Source: DASRDU01 sp035652435 (GTDB lineage Bacteria > Acidobacteriota > Blastocatellia > RBC074). From it: DNA of 64,000 bases. Shown here piece after piece: positions 1 through 8,468 of this stretch (its first letter is position 1; each line of letters starts with the position of its first letter). The notes below the pieces were generated by a model that did no database searches, had not been told where the DNA came from, and was given only the letters and a program-made list of their open reading frames with translations. The stretch lies in contig DASRDU010000162.1 in assembly GCA_035652435.1 (NCBI GenBank), positions 1 through 64,000 on the forward strand, in the 5' to 3' direction. The position numbers were made by a program, and so were the translations under genes.

Positions 1-213
1 CGTGTTGGTGATGCTGATGCGCGTGTCCTGCACGCCCGCGTTGACCGGGCTCGAGGTGTAGACGTTATAGATCAGCACGGAGCCGGCCTTCTGGTCGCTG
101 ACGATGGATGTCCCGACGAGCAGGCCGGGGTCGGCGGCGAGTGCGGACGATGAGAGGATGACCAGCGCAAAGAGCGCCAGCAGGCTGTGTGTGAGTTTGT
201 GTGAGGGTCGCAT
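1..213 (-). CDS. Secreted protein of unknown function, N-terminal part only
   Basis: The reading frame is open from an ATG at 213 to the window edge, giving 71 residues of a protein that continues to the left. A GGAGG ribosome site lies about 8 bases before the ATG. The first 27 or so residues form a signal peptide: a basic start (MRPSHKLTH), a hydrophobic core and an ALA-A cleavage site. The mature part begins DPGLLVGTSIVSDQKAGSVL and continues with tyrosine, serine and threonine-rich sequence that looks beta-stranded, as in exported acidobacterial proteins. The fold and function are unknown because the C-terminus is missing. The start and export call are solid; nothing more is claimed. Confidence 0.72.
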   Translation of the reverse strand, partial: MRPSHKLTHSLLALFALVILSSSALAADPGLLVGTSIVSDQKAGSVLIYNVYTSSPVNAGVQDTRISITNT

Positions 214-999
214 GTCAGAATTCCTCCAGTAGAGAATCAGATGCCGTGAAAAGGGGGCTGCCCGAGCAGGAGCAATTCAGACTGGTCGGCAGGCGGGATT
301 CGCCCGTCAGTCGGAACCCTGATTACCGCTCGTTGATCCGTGAGGCAGCGGTGACAGAACAGGATTAGTGAAACCTGTGCAGAACAATCAAAACGGAGAA
401 TCCGGCCACATCTCCAAAATACGGTTGCGTACAGGAAGGCCATTCCGGGCGCGCATCCAGTGAGTGTCGAAGATGCCGAAGACTGTCCGCTCTGGCGAAT
501 ATGACTTGGGGGAACAACGGGCCGCTGGTGAGGCACCCGATCAACGAAGAATGGATGAACCGTGGTCGCAATCAGTGAGAGGCGACGACTCGCCCACCAC
601 TGTCTGCTGACGGCTCAACGTGAGAACTTCCCAGTGAATTGATTGCTGCCTGTGAGAAAAGGCCCTGTTCGTGACATACGCTATATAAAAGTTTTCCTTT
701 CGTCAATATATTTATCGTGCGGCTGGCAGTTTAATTCGTTTGCAGGCGCCCTCGCCCTGACGGCCTGCCGTAATTTATTCCGGCAACGATAACTCGCACT
801 AAAATCCGGATGATTTGCGAGATTGGGAGTGTGTATAGCTGTCAGAGTATTCAGCCCCGGTCACTAAACAGCCATCACTGCCGGCGCCCCTGGCGGACGT
901 GCTTTGACAACAATCGTGCGGATAACGCGGCGGAAAGCGGAGACCACCGTCAGCGGGCAGGGCCATCATCTGAACCGACCCAGCGGGGGATAAACCGTA
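214..999. other. Non-coding stretch between divergent genes
   Basis: This 786-base region separates the leftward secreted-protein gene from the rightward glycosyltransferase gene. Only short frames without ribosome sites occur here. Bases 660-730 are AT-rich (a TATATAAAAG run and an AATATATTTAT run) in otherwise GC-rich DNA and may hold promoter elements, but no properly spaced -35/-10 pair could be assigned. No repeat or RNA gene was recognised. Confidence 0.5.
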
Positions 1000-2793
1000 G
1001 TGGCCAGGCGAACAGGTATCAAATCCGGGCAAGCCAGATCTGTTGCTAAAGAGCAACCCCTCCCGGGCGGGGACTCCCGCCGGGGCGGGGTGAGGACCAG
1101 CCCCTGGCTGGTGGCTGCGAGTGTCGGGGCTTCATTCGCCCTCTTCTTCATCATCTACAGCCTGCGGCTGGATCAGGTGGTCGGCCTGGTAGTAGATGAT
1201 GCCTGGTATGTCATGCTGGCCAGGGCGCTGGCGACCGGGCACGGCTATACGCTCATCAATTCCCCTTCAGCCGGTATTCCGCCTTTCTACCCGCCGGCCT
1301 TCCCCTGGCTGCTGTCATTGTTATTCCGGCTCGCCCCACAGTTCCCGCAGAACCTCTGGCTGCTGAAATCCGTCTCGATCATGGCAATGCCCGGCGTCGG
1401 GGCCGCGTCTTACGTCTGGCTCAGGCGCGTCCGGGAGTTGCCGCACTATCCCGCATTGGGCATCGCAACGGTCGTCTCCGTCACCCCCGCGTTCTGCTTC
1501 CTCGCGACCTCAACGGTCATGACAGAGTGCGTGTTCACGCTGGCCCAGCTGCTGACCATCCTGACCATCGAGCGCGGGGTGCGTGTGACGGTGAAAGGCG
1601 GCACGTCGTGGTGGTACTGGGTGCTGGGCGCCACATTCGGGTCGTTCGCCTTCCTCACGCGCTCAATAGCTCTGGGGTTGATCGCCGCCGCAGTGGGTTA
1701 TCTGCTTAAAGAACGCCTCTTCAGGGGGGCGGCGATTTTTGCCTTCAGCGTCATTGCGCTCGTCGGCCCCTGGATGGCATACAGCAGGGCGCACTCCCCG
1801 ACCGGCGAGCAGCGCGCCGAGCAGGGCGGTAATATTGTTCTCAGTTACACGACGCAGTTCTGGCAGAAAAAGGCGGGCGACTCTGCTTCCGGTACGGTCT
1901 ATGCCGCGGACCTGCCGGATCGCGTCTGGAATAATCTGACACAGGTACTGGGCCACGACATTGGGATGATGCTCTTCCCGCCCTTCCTCCGCGACACCGG
2001 TTACAGCGGGGCAGAGGCCATAGAGGAGGCGGGCGGCCGGAGTATCCTCTCATTCCTCCTGGGCCTGTTCGTTGTCGCGGGCTTTATCGCCACGGCCATC
2101 AGAAAAGCCACGCTGGCGGAGTTCGCGCTCCCGGCCTCACTCGTGATCATCCTGCTCTGGCCCTGGCCGCCGTACCGTTTCATCCTGCCTTTCGCCCCGT
2201 TCATTGTTTTTTACTTCCTGACCGGCCTCCGTCTCATCCAACAGCTCAAACAGCGCGTGGACGGGACTTCAAAACTCCGCGCCCAATGGCCCGTCTTCGG
2301 CGTCGCGGTCGTGTGCATCCTGGCCGCACACCTTTATGACCACACAAGGTACATTGTGAAAAAGTTCCAGCCGGTGGCGGCTGATCGGCCTCTCTGGCTC
2401 CGCGCCTTTGAAGAGAATCGGGCGATGCTGGAATGGGTGAGTAAGAAAGCCCCGGAGGATTGCGTCATCGCCACCCCGAACCCCGCGCTGGTTTACCTCT
2501 TCACCGGGCGCAAGACCATCTCCTTCACCAACCCACAGGGCAACTGGGAGCGGTGGAATCAGATCGGTATGCGTTACCTCGTGCGGACCTCAGTCACGCC
2601 CGTGCCCAAGCCCGACGTCTTCACCGAGGCGAGGTATGACATCCCCTACACTTCCAGGGGGGAATTAAAACTGCGTGTGGTTGATTTCGGCCCGCCGTCA
2701 ATACGCCTGCCGTGGGGCAGCAATGACCCCTCGAAGGGCAGAATAATGCTTGAGGGGATCAGAGAACCCGCGCCGGGAACGCAGATCAGGTGA
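1000..2793 (+). CDS. ArnT-like (GT-C fold) membrane glycosyltransferase
   Basis: This is a 597-residue integral membrane protein of the dolichyl-phosphate-mannose/ArnT-like GT39/GT83 type. Such enzymes move a sugar from a polyprenyl-phosphate donor to an acceptor on the outer face of the membrane. A first membrane segment at about residues 30-55 is followed by the acidic loop motif VVDDAWYVMLARALATGHGY, whose paired aspartates are the usual GT-C catalytic site, then PPFYPPAFPWLL and some ten more hydrophobic segments. The C-terminal 150 residues are soluble, as in this family. The start is a GTG with a G-rich ribosome site about 10 bases upstream; no ATG fits the N-terminus. Substrate and acceptor cannot be read from sequence. 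Confidence 0.78.
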   Translation: MARRTGIKSGQARSVAKEQPLPGGDSRRGGVRTSPWLVAASVGASFALFFIIYSLRLDQVVGLVVDDAWYVMLARALATGHGYTLINSPSAGIPPFYPPAFPWLLSLLFRLAPQFPQNLWLLKSVSIMAMPGVGAASYVWLRRVRELPHYPALGIATVVSVTPAFCFLATSTVMTECVFTLAQLLTILTIERGVRVTVKGGTSWWYWVLGATFGSFAFLTRSIALGLIAAAVGYLLKERLFRGAAIFAFSVIALVGPWMAYSRAHSPTGEQRAEQGGNIVLSYTTQFWQKKAGDSASGTVYAADLPDRVWNNLTQVLGHDIGMMLFPPFLRDTGYSGAEAIEEAGGRSILSFLLGLFVVAGFIATAIRKATLAEFALPASLVIILLWPWPPYRFILPFAPFIVFYFLTGLRLIQQLKQRVDGTSKLRAQWPVFGVAVVCILAAHLYDHTRYIVKKFQPVAADRPLWLRAFEENRAMLEWVSKKAPEDCVIATPNPALVYLFTGRKTISFTNPQGNWERWNQIGMRYLVRTSVTPVPKPDVFTEARYDIPYTSRGELKLRVVDFGPPSIRLPWGSNDPSKGRIMLEGIREPAPGTQIR

Positions 2794-3055
2794 GGCACGC
2801 TTCACTCGTCACCCGCTGATATTCAGCCCGCTTCACGCCGCCAGCGCCACAAGCTTACGCCGGATTATGACCTGTCCCTCCGCGGTCATCAGACCACCGG
2901 CCCGATTCTCCAGCCCGAAAGCCCCGCAGCCCGGAATCGTGTGGCAACCACGGTCGGGCAATTGCCGCAATCGCACAGTCTGGCTACAATGCTGACTGCC
3001 TGAACGGTTTTTCCGAAGCACGCATCACGTCACCCCTGACCACTACTTCAACTTT

Positions 3056-4552
3056 ATGAGCGCACAACCTGACGTATTCGACACCGAACCCGACGTAACT
3101 TTTGACTCCACGCTGGACAACCAGGGCATCGGCGGGCACCCGCGCGGGCTGACTACGCTCTTTTACACGGAGATGTGGGAGCGGTTCAGCTATTACGGCA
3201 TGCGCGCGTTACTGCTGCTGTATATGACGAAGGAAGTGGCAAACGGCGGACTCGGTTTTGACGTAAAGAAAGCCACTGGCATCTACGGCGCGTACACCGG
3301 CTCGGTCTGGTTGATGTCTATTCCAGGCGGGTGGATCGCGGACAACGTGCTGGGGACGCGGCAAGCCGTTTTGATCGGGGGCATCATCATTGCGCTCGGC
3401 CATTACTCACTGGCTGTGCCGACGATCTACACCTTCTACGCCGGGCTGATTCTGATCGTCCTCGGCACGGGGTTGCTCAAGACGAACGTGAGCGCAATTG
3501 TCGGCGATCTGTACAACCCGGAAGACCAGCGCAGGGACGCGGGCTTTTCGATCTTTTACGTAGGCATCAACATCGGCGCATTCGCCGCGCCAATCGTGTG
3601 CAGTTTCCTCGGTGAGAAGGTCAACTGGCATCTCGGTTTTGCGGCGGCCGGCATCGGAATGACCTTCGGTCTTATTCAATACGTCATGGGTCGCGACCGT
3701 CTGGCGCACGTCGGCAACCCACCACGACAGACCTCAGCGGAGACGCGACGCAAGGCGCTGGTGGGAGTGTTGTTGATGGCTGCGACCAGTGCGGCAGTGA
3801 TCTTCCTTTACTTCGGCCCTGAACCTGTAGTCAGAAACAAGGTGTGGTTCATGCTGGGCGCACTGGTCGTCTTCATCGCCTGGCTGTTCCTCGCCTTCCT
3901 GAAGCCGGAGGAGAAGAAGCCGGTCGCAGCGATCGTGGTGCTGTTCTTCTTCTCGATCATCTTCTGGATGTGCTACGAGCAGGCAGGATCGAGCTTCAAT
4001 CTTTTCGCTAATGACTTCACCAACCGCTCTGTATTTGGGTATGAGTTCCCTGCCGGTTGGTATCAGTCAAGCCCGGCGTTCTTCGTCTGGGTTCTGGCCC
4101 CGGTCTTTGCTGCGCTCTGGCTGAAGCTGGGCGACCGGCAACCGTCGAGTCCGGTGAAGTTCTCGTTTGGCCTGCTGTTCGTCGGGCTGGGCGCGGCGCT
4201 GCTGGCGGTGGCCTCGCTCTTCATCGGGGGCGGCAGCAAAGTCGGCCCGTGGTGGCTCATCGGCGTCTACCTGCTGCAAACCATCGGCGAAATCTGCCTC
4301 TATCCGGTCGGCCTCAGCACGACGACCAAGCTCGCGCCACACCGTCTGATCGGGCTGATGATGGGCGTCTGGTTCCTCTCAATCTCCTTAGGCAACTTCA
4401 TGGCGGGCATGATGGCGGGCTATTTTGAATCCGGCTCGCGGGAGGCGCTCGTCGGGTTGTTCAGCAAGCTCGCCGTCATGCCGATTATCGCGGCGGTCGT
4501 CCTGCTCGCGCTGACGCCGTGGATTCGCCGGCTGATGGGGAAAGTCAGGTAG
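3056..4552 (+). CDS. POT/PTR-family proton-dependent oligopeptide transporter
   Basis: This 498-residue major-facilitator protein of the POT (PTR2) family imports di- and tripeptides with protons across the inner membrane. The family signature TEMWERFSYYGMRALLLLYM lies at about residues 39-58 and includes the ExxERFxYY proton-coupling motif. It is followed by GGWIADNVLGTRQAVLIGG and the GINIGAFAAPIVCSFLGE segment. About 12-14 hydrophobic helices and the length fit bacterial DtpT/DtpA-type transporters. The ATG at 3056 begins a polar N-terminal tail typical of the family. There is no strong ribosome site, so a slightly different start is possible. It appears to be a single gene followed by a hairpin at 4570-4632. 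Confidence 0.93.
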   Translation: MSAQPDVFDTEPDVTFDSTLDNQGIGGHPRGLTTLFYTEMWERFSYYGMRALLLLYMTKEVANGGLGFDVKKATGIYGAYTGSVWLMSIPGGWIADNVLGTRQAVLIGGIIIALGHYSLAVPTIYTFYAGLILIVLGTGLLKTNVSAIVGDLYNPEDQRRDAGFSIFYVGINIGAFAAPIVCSFLGEKVNWHLGFAAAGIGMTFGLIQYVMGRDRLAHVGNPPRQTSAETRRKALVGVLLMAATSAAVIFLYFGPEPVVRNKVWFMLGALVVFIAWLFLAFLKPEEKKPVAAIVVLFFFSIIFWMCYEQAGSSFNLFANDFTNRSVFGYEFPAGWYQSSPAFFVWVLAPVFAALWLKLGDRQPSSPVKFSFGLLFVGLGAALLAVASLFIGGGSKVGPWWLIGVYLLQTIGEICLYPVGLSTTTKLAPHRLIGLMMGVWFLSISLGNFMAGMMAGYFESGSREALVGLFSKLAVMPIIAAVVLLALTPWIRRLMGKVR

Positions 4553-4569
4553 CAGAAAGCAGGAAGTAC

Positions 4570-4632
4570 AAAGTGGAAGATGCCGGGAGGAAGCGCCGGA
4601 CTTTTCTGCTTTCCACTTTTTACTTTTTACTG
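4570..4632 (+). terminator. Likely terminator hairpin after the peptide transporter
   Basis: AAAGTGGAA at 4570-4578 pairs with TTCCACTTT at 4611-4619, and a CCGG/CCGG pair lies inside. T-rich runs (TTTTTACTTTTTACTG) follow. The stem is interrupted, so this is a moderate call. Confidence 0.5.
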
Positions 4633-4657
4633 TGCTGAGGCGTAGACTATCCGCGCT

Positions 4658-4930
4658 ATGGACGAAAGAGATTTTTACACCGAGAAGCCGGAGACCAAGC
4701 GCGCGACTTATCAGTGTCCGAAATGCCGCCAGTCGTCTGAGTACCAGATTCGCTGGCTGCGGCGCACGAAGAAAAAATCTCTCCCGCACGGCGCTGACGA
4801 TTACCTGCGCGCCAAATTCGCCAAAGCCCGCGATTACCTGGTTCGCGTCGACGACATGCTTTACTGCCCGAACCCGCGTTGTCGCCACCGCTTTGAAATT
4901 CCCAATTCCCAGACCGTCGTCTTCACCTGA
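4658..4930 (+). CDS. Small zinc-ribbon protein
   Basis: This 90-residue soluble protein has two cysteine pairs, CPKC near residue 21 and CPNPRC near residue 69. Together they form a typical treble-clef or zinc-ribbon knuckle, with a basic, tyrosine-containing middle (WLRRTKKKS). Such ribbons bind nucleic acid or protein, and no enzymatic domain is visible. The ATG at 4658 is the first in frame, and the start MDERDFYTEKPETKRATYQC is highly polar. The gene stands between the POT transporter terminator and a strong bidirectional terminator, so it is probably transcribed on its own. The function is unknown. The cysteine pattern and good codon use make it a real gene. Confidence 0.72.
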   Translation: MDERDFYTEKPETKRATYQCPKCRQSSEYQIRWLRRTKKKSLPHGADDYLRAKFAKARDYLVRVDDMLYCPNPRCRHRFEIPNSQTVVFT

Positions 4931-4962
4931 AGACCAGAACGCGGCCGGAAAAAAGCCGACCG

Positions 4963-5024
4963 AAAACAGCGGGGCCAGTTATGCAGAGTTGTTTATAACC
5001 CTGCATAACTGGCCCCGCTGTTTT
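4963..5024. terminator. Bidirectional terminator with a perfect 24-bp stem
   Basis: Arms 4963-4986 and 5001-5024 are perfectly complementary over 24 bases. They start AAAACAGCGGGGCC on one side and end GGCCCCGCTGTTTT on the other, around a 14-base AT-rich loop. A/T runs at both outer ends give a U tract in either direction, as expected between the convergent genes 4658-4930 and 5057-5614. Confidence 0.9.
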
Positions 5025-5056
5025 AATCTGACTGCTGACGAAAGAAAGCTGAAAGC

Positions 5057-5614
5057 TCAGGCCGCCTTGCGCACCCGATGCGCCAGGAACGCCAGACCCG
5101 ATCCGATCAGGATCAGTGTGGCCGGCTCCGGCACCGGTGAGTTCGGCACCGGCGAGGCTGAAGGAATGGGCTGAGGCGTCCCACTCGGAATGTCGAAGAG
5201 CTTCGGATTACCACGGTTGGGGTTGAGTGAATCATGACCTCTGGTAGCCAGTACGGTCACGATGATGCCCCCCACTACTGCCGGGATGGTGACGTACCAG
5301 ATGCCCGGGCGGCGGACGGTTCGCTGCTCAAAAGTTTCGCCCTCGACGCAGTTCTCGGTGCAGATCACGCCCGCGCCGTAAGGCACTATGCGGCCGTCCG
5401 GCAGGCGCACGAACTTCGGAATCACACCGTCATCGGCGGACGATTGCCCAACCTGCCCCGTCGCGGCGGGAGAGGCAGGCTCCTGTGAGGAGTTCACCAG
5501 GGTCGGCTGCTGAGATGAGCTGCGCTCGACCTGCTGCCACAAAATCGGATCGGCTTTGACGCCCAGGCTGAGTGAGACAGCCAGAACAACCGCCGCCAGA
5601 GTCTTCCGCAACAT
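5057..5614 (-). CDS. PEP-CTERM sorted secreted protein
   Basis: The 185-residue protein carries a signal peptide (MLRKTLAAVVLAVSLSLGVKA) and a C-terminal PEP-CTERM tail. The tail is VPEPATLILIGSGLAFL followed by the basic end AHRVRKA. In the family, exosortase recognises this tail, cleaves it and anchors or releases the protein at the cell surface, usually in bacteria that make exopolysaccharide. A second hydrophobic segment (TIPAVVGGIIVTVLATRG, about residues 117-135) lies in the middle. I chose the ATG at 5614 rather than an in-frame TTG at 5632 because GGGTGG sits about 7 bases before the ATG and the signal peptide then begins properly. No exosortase gene is in this window. The biological role is unknown. 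Confidence 0.85.
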   Translation of the reverse strand: MLRKTLAAVVLAVSLSLGVKADPILWQQVERSSSQQPTLVNSSQEPASPAATGQVGQSSADDGVIPKFVRLPDGRIVPYGAGVICTENCVEGETFEQRTVRRPGIWYVTIPAVVGGIIVTVLATRGHDSLNPNRGNPKLFDIPSGTPQPIPSASPVPNSPVPEPATLILIGSGLAFLAHRVRKAA

Positions 5615-5916
5615 ACTTGACCACCCTTTCAAAGGCGCCGTCTCTTCGCGGGGGAGCAGACTACGCCGTTATTGACGTGGCATAATGGGCGGCGGCAATG
5701 TGAATTTGATGACAAGGCGGTTGCTTTTCTGAGTCTGAGATCGGGAGCGAGGGAGCAATTCTGCTGGTAATTACACTGAATTCAGACTTTATTACAGGCG
5801 TAGCCGATTACGGGGCATTCGGCGTACCGACCAAACGTTCTCGTGGCTGGGTGAGGTCCTGCCCTCCTGCCGAGAGCAAATTCAAAAAAAGCGATCCGTA
5901 AGGAGGTTCTCTCGCG
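5615..5916. other. Intergenic region between divergent genes
   Basis: This 302-base gap presumably contains the promoters of the leftward PEP-CTERM gene and the rightward 105-residue gene. Bases 5755-5800 are AT-richer than their surroundings. No correctly spaced promoter hexamers, repeats or RNA structures were convincing. Confidence 0.4.
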
Positions 5917-6234
5917 ATGCGCGACCAACGCCCCGTGATTCGCAAGTCAGTTCACTTCATTTATCGTGGCGATGAAATCGTCAACCTTGTCAGAGCGGCA
6001 TACCAGCTGCCGCCTTTTCGTCTCGAACTCGGCCTGAGCGAACTGCGCATTGAATATTATTCGATGGTCAGTCGGGACTGGCTCTGCGGCTTCAATTTCT
6101 CACGCGCGCCGGGCACCAATAACTGGACACTCGAACAAGTCGAGTACGATCTGGGAACGACGCTCAAACGCGCGCTGGCTCAACTGGGCGAGCTGGAGGA
6201 AAAAGGATTGAAGCGTTTGAAGTACGGCATGTGA
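5917..6234 (+). CDS. Hypothetical cytoplasmic protein
   Basis: This 105-residue protein has no signal peptide or membrane segment and I do not recognise its family. It begins MRDQRPVIRKSVHFIYRGDE and ends in an amphipathic helix (LKRALAQLGELEEKGLKRLKYGM). A strong AAGGAGG ribosome site lies about 12 bases before the ATG, and a perfect terminator follows, which together support a real, independently expressed gene. Composition suggests a small mixed alpha/beta domain. Nothing in the neighbourhood indicates a function. Confidence 0.68.
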   Translation: MRDQRPVIRKSVHFIYRGDEIVNLVRAAYQLPPFRLELGLSELRIEYYSMVSRDWLCGFNFSRAPGTNNWTLEQVEYDLGTTLKRALAQLGELEEKGLKRLKYGM

Positions 6235-6297
6235 AGGCAACCACTTAATTTCAGTTTCACCGCTATCATATCCCCCGGTTGCCCGCACGGTTCCCCC

Positions 6298-6358
6298 CGC
6301 AAAAGAGAAAGGCAGAAGTGAAGGAACAGGCCCCACACTTCTGCCTTTCTCTTTTGCG
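6298..6358. terminator. Bidirectional terminator with a perfect 23-bp stem
   Basis: Arms 6298-6320 (beginning CGCAAAAGAGAAAGGC) and 6336-6358 are exact reverse complements, separated by a 15-base loop. The stem lies between the convergent 105-residue gene and acs. A strand of one arm is almost all purine. Confidence 0.88.
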
Positions 6359-6384
6359 CTGGCCTCTTCGTTTTCCCTGCCGTC

Positions 6385-8355
6385 TTACTCTTCGTCCTCG
6401 CGCAGCTTTTCCAGCACCGAAAAATCTTCGAGCGTAGTCACGTCTCCGGCCACCGTGCCGCTCGCCGCAATTTCGCGCAGCAGCCGCCGCATGATCTTCC
6501 CCGACCGCGTCTTCGGCAGCGCGTCGGTGAAGCGGATGTCGTCGGGACGGGCAATCGCGCCGATCTCCTTCGCGACGTGATCGCGCAGTTCCCGTTTCAA
6601 TTCATCGCCGCCCTTGCGCCCGCCTTCGAGCGTGACGAAAGCCACGATGGCCGAGCCCTTGATTTCGTCGGGCTTGCCGACCACCGCCGATTCGGCCACG
6701 GCCTCGTGCGACACGAGCGCGCTTTCGACTTCAGCCGTGCCGAGCCGGTGCCCGGCCACGTTCAGCACGTCATCCACGCGGCCCATGATCCAGAAGTACC
6801 CGTGTTCATCGCGGCGCGCGCCGTCGCCGGCGAAATAGACGCCGGGGATTTCGCTCCAGTATTGCTTCTGGTAACGTTCGTCATCGCCCCAGATTGTGCG
6901 CAGCATCGCCGGCCATGGCCGCTTGATCACCAGGTAGCCGCCCTCATTCACGCCGACGCTCTTGCCGTCTCTGGTCTGAATATCAACCGAGATGCCCGGG
7001 AATGGCCGCGTCGCGGTGCCCGGCGTGGTCGGCGTCGCGCCGGGCAGGGGCGTGATCATGATCGCGCCGGTTTCGGTCTGCCACCACGTGTCAACAATCG
7101 GGCACCGCTTCTTGCCGATGATCTTGTGATACCACATCCATGCTTCGGGGTTGATCGGCTCGCCCACGGTACCGAGCAGCCGTAAACTGGACAAGTCATG
7201 TTTCAGCACATGCTGCTCGCCCCATTTGATAAATGCTCGAATCGCCGTCGGCGCGGTGTAGAAGACGTTGACGCGGTGGCGCGCGATGATGTCCCAGAAA
7301 CGATCCGGCCCCGGCCAATTCGGCGCGCCCTCGTACATCAGCGAAGTCGTGCCGTTCGCGAGCGGCCCGTAGACCACATAGCTGTGCCCGGTCACCCAGC
7401 CGATGTCGGCCGTACACCAGTAGAGGTCTTCTTCCTTGATGTCGAAGACCCACTCGTGCGTCAGCGATGTCTGAAGCAGATAGCCGCCAGTCGTGTGCAG
7501 AATCCCCTTCGGCTTCCCGGTCGTGCCTGAAGTGTAAAGGATGAACAGCGGGTGTTCGCTGTCAAGTTCTTCCGCCGGGCAGTTCGCGTCAACGGTCTCG
7601 ATGAGTTCATGCCACCAGTGGTCGCGTCCGACTGCCATGTGAATCTGCGTGCCGGTGCGCCTGACCACGATGCAGCTTTCAATCGTCGGGGTATTTTTGA
7701 GAGCCTCATCAACTGCGGGTTTGAGTTTCACTTCCGTCCCGCGTCGCCAGCCCCCGTCGGCAGTCACGACCACCCGGCAGCCGGCGTCGTTGATGCGATC
7801 CTTCAGCGCGTCAGCCGAGAACCCGCCGAACACAATCGAATGCGTCGCGCCGATGCGGGCGCAGGCGAGCATCGCAATCGCGAGTTCCGGGATCAGCGGC
7901 ATGTAGAGCGCCACGCGGTCGCCCGTCTTCACCCCCTGCTTCTTCAGCACGTTCGCGAAGCGGCAGACTTCGTAATGCAGTTGCTGATAGGTGAGCGTGC
8001 GCTGTTCGCCCGGCTCGCCTTCCCAGACGATAGCGGCCTTGTTGCGCCGCCACGTCGTCAGGTGGCGGTCAAGGCAGTTGTAAGCGACGTTCGTTTTGCC
8101 GCCGACGAACCACCGGGCGTGCGGCAGATTCCATTCCAGCACCCGGTCCCATTTTTTGAACCAGTGTAACTTTTCAGCCTGCTTCGCCCAGAAGGCTTCG
8201 GGGTCGGCTTCGGCTTCGGCATAAAGCCGCTCGTACTCTTCCATCCCCTTGACGTGAGCCTGCGCCGTGAATCCGGCGGGCGGCGGGAAAAGGCGCGATT
8301 CATTCAGGACGGATTCAATCGTGGTTGCCTTGGTATCAGGAGTATTGGATGACAT
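6385..8355 (-). CDS. acs: Acetyl-CoA synthetase (AMP-forming)
   Basis: The 656-residue enzyme activates acetate to acetyl-CoA through acetyl-AMP in the cytoplasm. The length is standard for Acs. Visible motifs include the adenylate-forming P-loop LYTSGTTGKPKG (about residues 275-286), TWWQTETGAIMITPLPG in the acyl/AMP pocket, and VDDVLNVAGHRLGTAEVE in the hinge. PKTRSGKIMRRLLR near the C-terminus contains the catalytic lysine that is acetylated in related enzymes. It is the last gene of a leftward set with the acetate symporter and its DUF485 partner, so acetate uptake and activation are encoded together. AAAGG lies about 12 bases before the ATG, and a strong terminator follows. Confidence 0.97.
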   Translation of the reverse strand: MSSNTPDTKATTIESVLNESRLFPPPAGFTAQAHVKGMEEYERLYAEAEADPEAFWAKQAEKLHWFKKWDRVLEWNLPHARWFVGGKTNVAYNCLDRHLTTWRRNKAAIVWEGEPGEQRTLTYQQLHYEVCRFANVLKKQGVKTGDRVALYMPLIPELAIAMLACARIGATHSIVFGGFSADALKDRINDAGCRVVVTADGGWRRGTEVKLKPAVDEALKNTPTIESCIVVRRTGTQIHMAVGRDHWWHELIETVDANCPAEELDSEHPLFILYTSGTTGKPKGILHTTGGYLLQTSLTHEWVFDIKEEDLYWCTADIGWVTGHSYVVYGPLANGTTSLMYEGAPNWPGPDRFWDIIARHRVNVFYTAPTAIRAFIKWGEQHVLKHDLSSLRLLGTVGEPINPEAWMWYHKIIGKKRCPIVDTWWQTETGAIMITPLPGATPTTPGTATRPFPGISVDIQTRDGKSVGVNEGGYLVIKRPWPAMLRTIWGDDERYQKQYWSEIPGVYFAGDGARRDEHGYFWIMGRVDDVLNVAGHRLGTAEVESALVSHEAVAESAVVGKPDEIKGSAIVAFVTLEGGRKGGDELKRELRDHVAKEIGAIARPDDIRFTDALPKTRSGKIMRRLLREIAASGTVAGDVTTLEDFSVLEKLREDEE

Positions 8356-8384
8356 TTTCAGATGACCTTTCTCGAAATCAGAAT

Positions 8385-8460
8385 GGAACGCGGACGGCTG
8401 ACGGATCAGCGCGGATCAGATCGGCCTTCATCCGCCGCACCCGCCAGATCCGTATTCCAA
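8385..8460. repeat. Intergenic GCGGATCAG-type repeat
   Basis: The gap between actP and acs contains GGATCAGCGCGGATCAGATC followed by CATCCGCCGCACCCGCC. The same units, with one base changed, recur at 11186-11220. Short CGCGGAT units on both strands allow folding. It looks like a dispersed intergenic repeat rather than coding DNA. Confidence 0.55.
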
Positions 8461-8468
8461 TTTACCCA

